Shown here: positions 1 through 5,852 of the stretch, piece by piece
Numbering within the stretch: the first letter of the stretch is position 1
Layout: every line of letters begins with the position of its first letter
NCBI GenBank assembly: GCA_017885385.1
Contig: JAFNGF010000268.1
Coordinates: forward strand, 1 to 8,531
Direction of reading: 5' to 3'
DNA: 8,531 nt
Source: Planctomycetota bacterium
GTDB taxonomy: Bacteria; Planctomycetota; Phycisphaerae; Sedimentisphaerales; Anaerobacaceae
Translations under genes and position numbers: made by a program
Notes under the pieces: generated by a model
The model's database searches: none
What the model saw: only the letters and a program-made list of their open reading frames with translations
Told to the model about the DNA's origin: nothing

Positions 1-2
1 CA

Positions 3-3000
3 GGAACCGTGCAGCAGTTGCGCGTTTTGCACCGCCGGATTACCGAACTGGAGCAAGCGCAGCAAACGCTGGAACGTTCTGAGAAGCAGTTCAGAGAGCT
101 GTTTGAAAATGCTTCGGTGGGGGTATACCGAACCACGCCGGATGGCCGCATCATTATGGCAAACCCGGCACTCGTGCACATGCTGGGATATTCATCTTTT
201 GAGCAGCTATCCCAACGGAATCTGGAAAAAGAAGGATTTGCACCGGGCTATCCACGCTCATTATTCAAAGACCTCATCGAAAAAAACGGCAGAGTCGCCA
301 ACCTGGAGGCCGCCTGGCTAAGACAGGATGGAACAACCGTGTCTGTCAGCGAAGACGGATGGGTCGTTCGGGATGAGCCGGGAAGGCCGCTGTATTATGA
401 AGGTGTAGTACACGACATCACCGAGCGTAAGAAGGCCGAGGAAAAGCTCAAACAATACCAAGTTATGGTAGAATCCGCACAGGATGCGATCTTTTATAGG
501 GACCTCGAAAGCCGATACATTATTGCCAATAATAAGACCTTAGAGGCCTTTGGATTGTTGCGTGAGCAGGTCATCGGCAAGAACGACTATGAAATAATGC
601 CAGACGAAGAGCAGGCCAAGAGGAACATCGAAGATGACAGCCTTGTTTTTAGGACAGGCAAGGCAACGGAATTTACCAAATGCATGACCGACGCGGAGGG
701 AAAAGAACGCTGGTTTCACGCTATAAAGGTTCCACAGTTTGATGATAGACGAAAGATTGTCGGGCTCATCGGGGTCGCCAGGGACATCACCGAGCGCAAG
801 AAAGCCGAGGCATCGCTAAGAGAAAACGAGGCTAAATATAGAGACCTCGTCGAAGAGATGACCGGCGTAATATACACCCTGGATGCACAAGGAAATGTAA
901 CCTCCATAAACAAAGCCGGCAAAGCCATGTTTGGACGGGAGCCGCAAGAAGTTATCGGCAAGACCTTTGCCAACTGGATTCCACCGGACAAGCTACCTGA
1001 TGCAATGGCAGTGTTTAAGCGAATCCTCGGCGGAGAAAAAATCACCGCTGAAACCGTTATGTTCGATAAGAATGGAAGACCCCACCATGTTGAATTCAGC
1101 TCAACGCCCATAATAAAAGACGGGGTGGTCGTAGGGACTCGCGGGATAATCAGGGATATCACCGAGCGGAAAAGGGCTGAGTACGAATTACAGGAAAGCC
1201 ACAAGAAATACTGCCTCCTTGTGGACAACATCACCGATGGTGTCTACCAGATCGACACTAAAGGAAACTTTACATACGTAAACAAGGTTATTGAGGAAAG
1301 ATCAGGAATCCCCGCCGAGAAATTTGTTGGCCTTAACTTCAGAGATGTTGTCATCCCTGAATATCATGAGATCGTCAGCACGAATCTTGCTAGGTTTTGG
1401 GCGGGGGAACAAGTGCCGCCGTTTGAACTGGCGTATCGAACGGCAACAGGACAAACCATCACCGTCGAAACAAATGTCCGCCCGATATACGATGGAAATA
1501 CTATCACCGGCGTTCAAGGCATATCACGCGATATCACTGGTCGCAAAAAGGCAGAGGAGAAACTAAAAGAGAGCGAGAGCGCCCTGAGGTCAATCATCGA
1601 CTCGGTAACCGAATCGGTACTGCTGATAGAACCAGATGGAACTGTGCGGGCTACGAACAGAGTGAATGCGGAAAGACTGGGCACAACTATTGACGAGCTG
1701 ATCGGTAAATGTGCCTACGATTTTATTCCACCGGACCTGGCCGCGTCAAGAAAGCAGCAAATAGAGAAGGTTGTCCGCACTGGTCAGCCTGTCATATTTG
1801 AGGATATCCGCGGGGCAAGACATATACTGAATTCATTCAACCCTATCAAGGACTCCACCGGCAAAGTGACAAGATTGGCTATTTTCGCGTTCGACATGAC
1901 CGAGCACAAGAAGCTGGAGCAGGCCTTACGAGAATCTGAACTTCGCTACCGTAGTCTTTTCGAGAGCAGCCCAGTAGGGCTTGGTCTATCGACCACGGAT
2001 GGTAAGATTCTGGATTGCAATAGCACCATGCTTGCAATGATGGGCTACTCAAACGCCGAAATAAGGCAGGTCAATCTCAAAGATACCTACGTGAATCCTC
2101 AGGAGCGTGCAAGGCTCCTAAAAGAGCTGCAAACGAATGGTTTGGTACGGGATTTTGAAACGCAGTTAAAACGAAAAGACGGCACGACGTACTGGGTAAA
2201 TCTAACCGTAATCCCATTTGCCTCCGCCGGCGAGAACACCATTCTGGCCACACAAGTGGACATCACCGAACGCAAAAAAACAGAAGAGGCCTTGAGAGAA
2301 GCCGAACAAAAGTGGCGATGTCTGGCGGAAAACGCACCGGATGTAATTTTGACTGCCGACCCTGATGGGACCATTCTTTATCTGAACCGCACCGTGCCGC
2401 CCTACACTCTGGAGGAGGCAATCGGCACCAGCGTTTATGACTACGTGCTCTCTGAGTATCGAGATGTATTGCGACATGCCTTTGAGCAGGTCGTGAAAAC
2501 CGACCAGCCTTACAGTTACGAGCTTGCGGGTGCCGGGCCTGGCGGGCGCAGTTCATGGTACCAGAGCTGGGTCGGACCCATCAAGCAAGGCGGGCAGGTT
2601 GTCGCCGTCATGTTAATTGCCACAGACGTAACCGAACGTAAGCAAGCGGAGGACACGCTTCGGCAAAGCGAGACCAAGTACAGGACGCTTCTTGAGAATC
2701 TTACTCAAAAGGTATTCCTTAAAGACAGAAACTCTGTTTACATATCTTGCAATGAAAACCACGCCCGGGATTTGAGAATAAAAGCAGACCAGATCGTTGG
2801 AAAAACAGATTACGACTTCTTCCCCAAGGAACTCGCTGAGAAATACAGGGCAGACGACAGACGAATTGTTGAATCAGGCCAGACAACAGACATCGAAGAG
2901 AAATACATTCTGGAGGGCCAAGAGTTTATTGTCCATACGGTCAAAACACCCGTCCGAGATAAACAGGGCAATGTCACTGCGATACTTGGCATTTTCTGGG

Positions 3001-3761
3001 ATATCACTGAGTCCAAGCGGCAAGAAAGAGAGCTTAATCTATACCGCGAGAAAATGACCCGGGCGGAGCAACTGGCCTCACTGGGAGCTTTAAGCGCCAC
3101 CCTTGCCCATGAGATGACCCAGCCCCTGACCGCGATTCGCCTGTCAATTGAAAACTCATTAGCCGATTTGCAGGCAGGCAACTATCCCAATGACGCGCTG
3201 GAAGGACTCAAGGATGGTCTGGATGAGGTTTCTCACGCGGCTTCCATCATTGACAGGCTTCGCCATTTCGCCAGGCAATCTTCAGAAAAAGCCGTCAGCA
3301 AAGTAAACCTTAAAGAAGCCGCTGAAAGGATTGTCCGGCTGCTAAACAAAAATGCTCAGCAGGCCAACGTTTTCGTCCATCTGAAGGGTCTGGAAAAGCT
3401 GCCGCCGATATACGTTTACGAGAAAGACATGGAGCAGTTGTTCTTTGCGCTAATAGATAATGCTATTCACGCCGCGGACGGCAAGAAGAATCGCCAGCTT
3501 ACTATAAGCGGGACCGTAAAAGGTGAGCAGATAGAATTGCAGTTCGCCGACAATTGCGGCGGCATTGCGCCCGAAAACCTGGATAAGATTTTTGAGCCGT
3601 TTTTCACAACCAAGCCCGCTGGTGAAGGAACGGGCCTGGGGCTTTGTGTTGTTAAGAATATCGTATCCAGAGCCGGCGGCAAAGTTTGGGCAAAGAGCGA
3701 TCTCGGCAAAGGTGCGACCTTCTTCGTCACCTTGCCTATCACCAAAGGTATGAGGACTTAG
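3..3761 (+). CDS. Multi-PAS sensor histidine kinase (FixL-like HPK4 type), 5' end cut by the window edge
   Basis: This is a cytoplasmic-looking sensor kinase that would autophosphorylate on a histidine and pass the phosphate to the regulator encoded 10 bases downstream. The frame is open to the left edge. A GTG at 9 is the first possible start, but the protein probably begins further upstream. Counting from that GTG, a short coil (about 1-25) leads into eight PAS domains. Each ends in a D-[IMV]-T-[EG] coil-capping motif, at residues 136, 259, 383, 508, 629, 751, 873 and 998, usually followed by RKKAE-like linkers. HisKA follows, with His1034 in AHEMTQPL. The HATPase has its N-box at Asn1151 (LIDNAIHAA), G1 at Asp1181 (DNCGG), an F-box (FEPFFTT) and G2 at 1207-1212 (GTGLGL). 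All catalytic motifs are intact. No membrane segment is visible in this part. I see no FixL-type haem signature, so the ligands are unknown. The family call is strong; the FixJ pairing rests on adjacency and the H-box type. Confidence 0.95.
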   Translation, partial: GTVQQLRVLHRRITELEQAQQTLERSEKQFRELFENASVGVYRTTPDGRIIMANPALVHMLGYSSFEQLSQRNLEKEGFAPGYPRSLFKDLIEKNGRVANLEAAWLRQDGTTVSVSEDGWVVRDEPGRPLYYEGVVHDITERKKAEEKLKQYQVMVESAQDAIFYRDLESRYIIANNKTLEAFGLLREQVIGKNDYEIMPDEEQAKRNIEDDSLVFRTGKATEFTKCMTDAEGKERWFHAIKVPQFDDRRKIVGLIGVARDITERKKAEASLRENEAKYRDLVEEMTGVIYTLDAQGNVTSINKAGKAMFGREPQEVIGKTFANWIPPDKLPDAMAVFKRILGGEKITAETVMFDKNGRPHHVEFSSTPIIKDGVVVGTRGIIRDITERKRAEYELQESHKKYCLLVDNITDGVYQIDTKGNFTYVNKVIEERSGIPAEKFVGLNFRDVVIPEYHEIVSTNLARFWAGEQVPPFELAYRTATGQTITVETNVRPIYDGNTITGVQGISRDITGRKKAEEKLKESESALRSIIDSVTESVLLIEPDGTVRATNRVNAERLGTTIDELIGKCAYDFIPPDLAASRKQQIEKVVRTGQPVIFEDIRGARHILNSFNPIKDSTGKVTRLAIFAFDMTEHKKLEQALRESELRYRSLFESSPVGLGLSTTDGKILDCNSTMLAMMGYSNAEIRQVNLKDTYVNPQERARLLKELQTNGLVRDFETQLKRKDGTTYWVNLTVIPFASAGENTILATQVDITERKKTEEALREAEQKWRCLAENAPDVILTADPDGTILYLNRTVPPYTLEEAIGTSVYDYVLSEYRDVLRHAFEQVVKTDQPYSYELAGAGPGGRSSWYQSWVGPIKQGGQVVAVMLIATDVTERKQAEDTLRQSETKYRTLLENLTQKVFLKDRNSVYISCNENHARDLRIKADQIVGKTDYDFFPKELAEKYRADDRRIVESGQTTDIEEKYILEGQEFIVHTVKTPVRDKQGNVTAILGIFWDITESKRQERELNLYREKMTRAEQLASLGALSATLAHEMTQPLTAIRLSIENSLADLQAGNYPNDALEGLKDGLDEVSHAASIIDRLRHFARQSSEKAVSKVNLKEAAERIVRLLNKNAQQANVFVHLKGLEKLPPIYVYEKDMEQLFFALIDNAIHAADGKKNRQLTISGTVKGEQIELQFADNCGGIAPENLDKIFEPFFTTKPAGEGTGLGLCVVKNIVSRAGGKVWAKSDLGKGATFFVTLPITKGMRT

Positions 3762-3771
3762 TTTCGCAGCA

Positions 3772-4383
3772 ATGGCGGATTACACCGAACGATGTATCTT
3801 TTTCGTTGATGATGAGCCGAGCCTGCGCAGGGTGATCAGGAAAACCCTTGAGCATCTGGGCCCCAAGGTCAATTGTTTTGCCAGCGCAGCCGACTGCCTG
3901 GAGTGGTTGCGATGCAAGAAGTGCGATCTACTTATAACCGATGTGAAAATGCCTGATATGGACGGCATAGAGCTTTTGACCGAGACAAAACGCATCGCCC
4001 CCTGGCTGCCGGTTCTTGTAATAACAGGCTACGGAGACGTGCCCATGGCGGTGCGAGCATTAAAAGCGGGCGCTTTGGATTTTATCGAAAAGCCTCTGGA
4101 GCGAGAGAGCTTCCTGTCGGCTGTGGAATCTGCGCTGCAAAGAAGCACTTCGCCCGACCGGCTGCTGGGCAAAGCGCTTACCAGAGTGGAGATGAGGATC
4201 TTGCAGTTGATCCTGGACGGCAGAAACAACAGAGAAATCGCCCAAATGTTCCACCGTTCGCTCAGAACTATCGAAGTGCACCGTAACCGCCTTATGCGTA
4301 AGCTCGGCGCTGGTAATGTAGTCAGCCTGGTCAGACGAGCCGCTGCCCTCGGACTGGCTGAACTGGCCACAAATCGACAGTAG
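3772..4383 (+). CDS. FixJ-family response regulator (receiver plus LuxR-type HTH)
   Basis: This is a 203-residue DNA-binding response regulator. Receiver domain, about residues 6-125: acidic pair Asp13/Asp14, phosphoacceptor Asp57 (LLITDVKMPDMDG), Thr85 and Lys107 (EKPL), so every phosphorylation residue is present. LuxR/FixJ helix-turn-helix, about 134-198: LTRVEMRILQL, NNREIAQMF, then RTIEVHRNRLMRKLGA and LVRRAA, a wording typical of FixJ rather than NarL proteins. The length matches FixJ (about 200). It lies 10 bases after the kinase stop, almost certainly in the same transcript. There is no good Shine-Dalgarno near the ATG; the nearest purine run (AGGA, 3753-3756) is about 15 bases upstream inside the kinase gene, so translational coupling is likely. 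Inferred targets are the TACGTAGTTWCC boxes beginning about 80 bases beyond its stop. Confidence 0.95.
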   Translation: MADYTERCIFFVDDEPSLRRVIRKTLEHLGPKVNCFASAADCLEWLRCKKCDLLITDVKMPDMDGIELLTETKRIAPWLPVLVITGYGDVPMAVRALKAGALDFIEKPLERESFLSAVESALQRSTSPDRLLGKALTRVEMRILQLILDGRNNREIAQMFHRSLRTIEVHRNRLMRKLGAGNVVSLVRRAAALGLAELATNRQ

Positions 4384-4461
4384 CCCAAAGCGATTTTACA
4401 ACCGGCAGAACCTCATTTATGCAGCCCAATTCCAGCCGCCCCCTGCCATAAAATTTTTGGT

Positions 4462-4485
4462 AAAAATACGTAGTTTCCACAATTG
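4462..4485 (+). promoter_or_regulatory. FixJ-like regulator box, copy 1
   Basis: The core TACGTAGTTTCCACAATTG (4467-4485) is preceded by five A residues. The same 24 bases occur inverted at 5441-5464, and a diverged copy is at 4653-4671. The TACGTAG half matches 7 of 8 positions of the FixJ core GTAMGTAG as I recall it. An ATTTTT-GGT-AAAAAT dyad (4453-4467) overlaps its upstream side and gives an AT-rich, UP-element-like flank. Binding by the regulator encoded at 3772-4383 is inferred from position and motif resemblance. Confidence 0.65.
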
Positions 4486-4512
4486 TCAAGCCCCCTGTAC
4501 ATATCGTATTTT
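4483..4512 (+). promoter_or_regulatory. Sigma-70-like promoter overlapping box 1
   Basis: TTGTCA (4483-4488) and TATTTT (4507-4512) are separated by 18 bases. The -35 overlaps the 3' end of box 1, as expected for an activator that contacts RNA polymerase at a weak promoter. The predicted start is near 4519, just before the GGAGGGAG run at 4522-4529. The same geometry (box, then -35, then 18 bases, then a 4-of-6 -10) is seen on the minus strand at 5443-5414. This is a prediction by eye. Confidence 0.45.
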
Positions 4513-4518
4513 AGTATA

Positions 4519-4642
4519 CGCGGAGGGAGTTTTATTGTGTTTGCAAGGCACTGCAAGAAATCGACTCATACCTTCCTCCTCCTGAAGGAGTGGGCCTGGC
4601 GGCCGCAGTCGACACCCGAGCTTGCCGGGCCCACAAATTTTT
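4519..4642 (+). ncRNA. Putative ~124-nt regulated small RNA (or short-ORF leader) with a CUCCUCCU loop
   Basis: Bounded by the box-1 promoter and an intrinsic terminator, this segment would give an RNA of about 124 nt. Three hairpins are visible. TTGCA/TGCAA closes 4541-4556 with a 6-base loop. CCTTC (4571-4575) and GAAGG (4584-4588) display the 8-base loop CTCCTCCT. The terminator stem occupies 4591-4633. The loop is complementary to Shine-Dalgarno sequences, a logic known from C-rich loops of some regulatory RNAs such as staphylococcal RNAIII. The same C-rich stretch (CTTCCTCC, 4572-4579) can instead pair over 8 bp, with one G-U, to GGAGGGAG at 4522-4529, so the RNA could switch between two folds. 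The alternatives are a 5' leader of the CBS gene with conditional termination, or the mRNA of the 35-codon ORF inside it. No known RNA family is recognised. Confidence 0.4.
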
Positions 4643-4644
4643 GA
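4537..4644 (+). CDS. Possible small ORF (35 aa), GTG start, inside the putative small RNA
   Basis: A GTG at 4537 lies 7 bases after the strong Shine-Dalgarno GGAGGGAG (4522-4529) and opens a 35-codon frame ending in TGA at 4642-4644. The peptide begins VFARHCKKSTHTFLLLKEW, is basic in its first half, and has a Leu-Leu-Leu run and two nearby Trp codons. It resembles no family I know. The stop falls on the last T of the terminator T-tract, so ribosomes finishing it would disrupt the terminator. That would suit an attenuation leader as well as a small protein. The good ribosome site is the only strong argument for it, and coding is uncertain. Confidence 0.25.
   Translation: MFARHCKKSTHTFLLLKEWAWRPQSTPELAGPTNF
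4591..4642 (+). terminator. Strong intrinsic terminator or attenuator upstream of the CBS gene
   Basis: TGGGCCTGGC (4591-4600) pairs with GCCGGGCCCA (4624-4633) over 10 bp with a single G-U. The loop is 23 bases, and CAAA then TTTTT (4638-4642) follow. It sits between the box-1 promoter and box 2, so it either ends a small RNA or gates read-through into the CBS gene. The T-tract starts four bases after the stem, slightly further than ideal. Confidence 0.6.
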
Positions 4645-4798
4645 GCGCACCTATTGTGGTAACTACGTAATTTTGGGGCAAAACGCCGTCTTTTCGATTT
4701 TCTTGCTCAACTTTCTGGAGCTTGCGCCGATACCAAATTTGCAAGGGAAAAATGTCCGCCTCCACAGAGGCCGCAGGGTACTTGGAAGGAAGTCAGAA
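4643..4798 (+). other. Leader region of the CBS gene
   Basis: This stretch follows the terminator and precedes the CBS start. It contains box 2 (4653-4671), a small GCCTC-CACA-GAGGC hairpin at 4758-4771, and a good ribosome site AAGGA at 4786-4790, eight bases before the ATG at 4799. I could not find a convincing -35/-10 pair here. The CBS gene must therefore be read from an unrecognised promoter or by read-through of the terminator upstream. The open frame running through it from a TTG codon (4622) looks non-coding. Confidence 0.4.
4653..4671 (-). promoter_or_regulatory. FixJ-like regulator box, copy 2 (diverged, inverted)
   Basis: On the minus strand this reads ATTACGTAGTTACCACAAT, matching copies 1 and 3 except for A/T changes. 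It faces away from the CBS gene. No -10-like hexamer lies at the spacing seen for the other two copies on either strand, so it may act as an auxiliary, looping or repressing site between copy 1 and the CBS gene rather than as a promoter box. A half-site-like CCACAA at 4631-4636 forms a dyad with the box's own TTGTGG. Confidence 0.5.
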
Positions 4799-5212
4799 AT
4801 GCTCAAGGCTAAAGATATTATGACGACAGACGTCATTTGCGTAAAAAAGGATACTCCGATATACGAGGCTGCCCAGATTCTTATGAAAAACGACATCACA
4901 GGCATGCCGGTGGTCGAAGATGACATGACCCTGATCGGAATCATTAGCGAAAAAGACCTGCTGCGACTGATTTACGCCGGCGAAAATACAACAGATAGCA
5001 CGGTCGAGTCTTTTATGACCCAGCCGGCGGCTTGCTACAAGGAGGATGACAGCTTGAACTCTATCATCGATTTTATGCTGATCAACTATTTCAGGAGGGT
5101 TCCGGTAACGTCAAGAGACGGAAAGGTAGTCGGAATTATCAGTAGACCCGATGTGCTGGCGTATATTTTGAACTCCAAGCAGGCCCCAGCCGCTGTTCAC
5201 TCGTCACCGTAG
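4799..5212 (+). CDS. Two-CBS-domain protein
   Basis: This is a 137-residue cytosolic protein made almost wholly of one Bateman module. CBS1 is about residues 6-60 (DIMTTDVICV, EAAQILMKNDITGMPVV, LIGIISEKDLL). CBS2 is about 70-125 (FMTQPAACYKEDDSL, NYFRRVPVTSRDGKVVGIISRPDVL). Such modules commonly bind adenine nucleotides and regulate a partner; no enzyme domain is attached, so the partner is unknown. I chose the ATG at 4799 because AAGGA stands eight bases upstream and the CBS fold begins at once. The longer frame back to TTG 4622 would run through box 2 and adds no recognisable domain. The neighbourhood suggests control by the adjacent two-component system. A stand-alone CBS protein under a hypoxia-type regulator has a parallel in mycobacterial Hrp1 under DosR. 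The family is certain; the role is not. Confidence 0.92.
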   Translation: MLKAKDIMTTDVICVKKDTPIYEAAQILMKNDITGMPVVEDDMTLIGIISEKDLLRLIYAGENTTDSTVESFMTQPAACYKEDDSLNSIIDFMLINYFRRVPVTSRDGKVVGIISRPDVLAYILNSKQAPAAVHSSP

Positions 5213-5237
5213 AGCCGGTTCTTCGGCAGCCCATCCA

Positions 5238-5265
5238 GGATTTCCGCCGACATGGGCGGAAGTCC
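5238..5265. terminator. Hairpin between convergent genes (candidate bidirectional terminator)
   Basis: GGATTTCCGCC (5238-5248) and GGCGGAAGTCC (5255-5265) form an 11-bp stem on the plus strand, with one G-U and the 6-base loop GACATG. It lies 25 bases after the CBS stop and 16 bases beyond the end of the minus-strand small ORF. There is no T-tract on either side, so it may serve as a 3'-end stabiliser or a factor-dependent terminator rather than a classic intrinsic one. Confidence 0.5.
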
Positions 5266-5281
5266 TGCAGGCGGAACTTTG

Positions 5282-5374
5282 CTAAAAGAAACGCTGCGCC
5301 AGCAGAATGTACGCTATCAAGATTACACCTGCTACAATAATAATGACGCCGAGCCAAAACGTCTGTTTGTCCAT
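5282..5374 (-). CDS. Small single-span membrane protein (30 aa)
   Basis: This minus-strand frame runs from ATG (5374-5372) to TAG (5284-5282). It encodes a short charged head, MDKQTFW, then a continuous hydrophobic stretch (about residues 8-26: LGVIIIVAGVILIAYILLA) and a QRFF tail. The composition is a clean transmembrane helix, likely with its N-terminus outside or inside depending on the weak flanking charges. AGAGG lies five bases before the ATG, a well-placed ribosome site. A promoter-like pair with box 3 stands upstream at 5414-5464, predicting a leader of about 33 nt. No family is recognised. Tiny helices of this kind are often accessory subunits of respiratory oxidases or transporters, but nothing here identifies a partner. 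The reading is supported by the ribosome site, the promoter, the hydrophobic pattern and the hairpin after its stop. Confidence 0.6.
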   Translation of the reverse strand: MDKQTFWLGVIIIVAGVILIAYILLAQRFF

Positions 5375-5413
5375 AGCGGCCTCTTGCCAACCATTAACAA
5401 TTACAACAAGGGC

Positions 5414-5443
5414 ATCTTAATTAACACAGAAGAAGGCTGTCAA
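5414..5443 (-). promoter_or_regulatory. Sigma-70-like promoter of the small membrane protein, overlapping box 3
   Basis: On the minus strand, consensus TTGACA (5443-5438) and TAAGAT (5419-5414) are separated by 18 bases, the same spacing as at the box-1 promoter. Box 3 overlaps the -35. The predicted start is near 5407, about 33 bases before the ATG at 5374. Confidence 0.5.
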
Positions 5444-5464
5444 TTGTGGAAACTACGTATTTTT
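5441..5464 (-). promoter_or_regulatory. FixJ-like regulator box, copy 3
   Basis: On the minus strand this reads AAAAA followed by TACGTAGTTTCCACAATTG, identical over 24 bases to copy 1 at 4462-4485. It points toward the 30-residue membrane protein. A 24-bp exact match nearly 1 kb away in non-coding DNA, in the same position relative to a -35 hexamer, is best explained by shared regulation. Confidence 0.65.
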
Positions 5465-5465
5465 T

Positions 5466-5852
5466 ATGTGAATCTTTGCCCGACAATTGCCTTATTCGGG
5501 CGACTGCTGTGTTATACCACTGAGTTCGCAGAGGTCAGGCAAAATTGAAAATTGTGAATTAGTCAGCGCTCTGGGCGGCTAAGCTCATACGCCCGCAAAA
5601 GTAAAAAAGGAGACACAGGCGGTCCGCCAAAGGCGGGCTTCCTCACCCTGCCTCCCTGTTGCGATGTGCCTTCATTTTAGCCGCTTTGTTTTAGCTTATG
5701 GTTGCACTCGCAACATTTGCATAATACGAGCACTCTGCAGTATCTGTCAAGCGGCAATTGTCCTTTTTCGTAATGCCGGCTTTATGAAGCAAAGCACCAA
5801 GGCGTTTCTGCCGATATTATCAGTGCTATACCGGGTTCCCAGGGCTTGTACT
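5466..5852. other. Non-coding interval with small hairpins, no clear gene
   Basis: I find no convincing gene here. Three short dyads are visible: GCCCGA/TCGGGC at 5478-5501, GGGCG/CGCCC at 5573-5594, and CCGCC-AAA-GGCGG at 5624-5636. A purine run AAAAAAGGAG (5603-5612) looks like a ribosome site but has no start codon at a usable distance. The frame of the coiled-coil gene is open back to an ATG at 5664, but that part is Cys-rich with an irregular composition and has no ribosome site, so I treat it as leader. Confidence 0.4.

Noticed and set aside
716..1234. 172-residue minus-strand frame inside the kinase gene
   Set aside because: It is antisense to well-conserved PAS domains, so it is a shadow of the kinase coding sequence; its Ser/Arg-rich composition is typical of that.
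1180..1560. FixL-type haem-binding PAS domain (PAS4, with PEYHEIV)
   Set aside because: A His is present near the F-helix region, but the surrounding FixL haem-pocket wording is missing, so haem or oxygen sensing cannot be claimed.
4540..4642. Leucine-type amino acid attenuator
   Set aside because: There are only three consecutive Leu codons and the downstream gene is a CBS protein, not a biosynthetic operon; it is kept only as a weak alternative for the small ORF.
4622..4798. N-terminal extension of the CBS protein from TTG 4622
   Set aside because: It would translate through regulator box 2 and adds no recognisable domain, and a good ribosome site precedes ATG 4799.
4384..4800. Sigma-54 (-24/-12) promoter
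   Set aside because: No GG-N10-GC pair in the right context was found. The regulator is a LuxR-HTH type, which works with sigma-70 promoters.
5139..5390. 83-residue minus-strand frame overlapping the CBS gene end
   Set aside because: It is out of frame with the 30-residue membrane ORF, has a Cys/Arg-rich random composition, and runs into the CBS coding region.
5252..5548. 98-residue plus-strand frame
   Set aside because: It has an irregular composition and no ribosome site. It overlaps the hairpin, the minus-strand small gene and box 3, which together explain the interval better.
5664..5852. N-terminal extension of the coiled-coil protein from ATG 5664
   Set aside because: There is no ribosome site, the composition is Cys-rich and atypical, and a better-placed ATG lies at 5853; not fully excluded.
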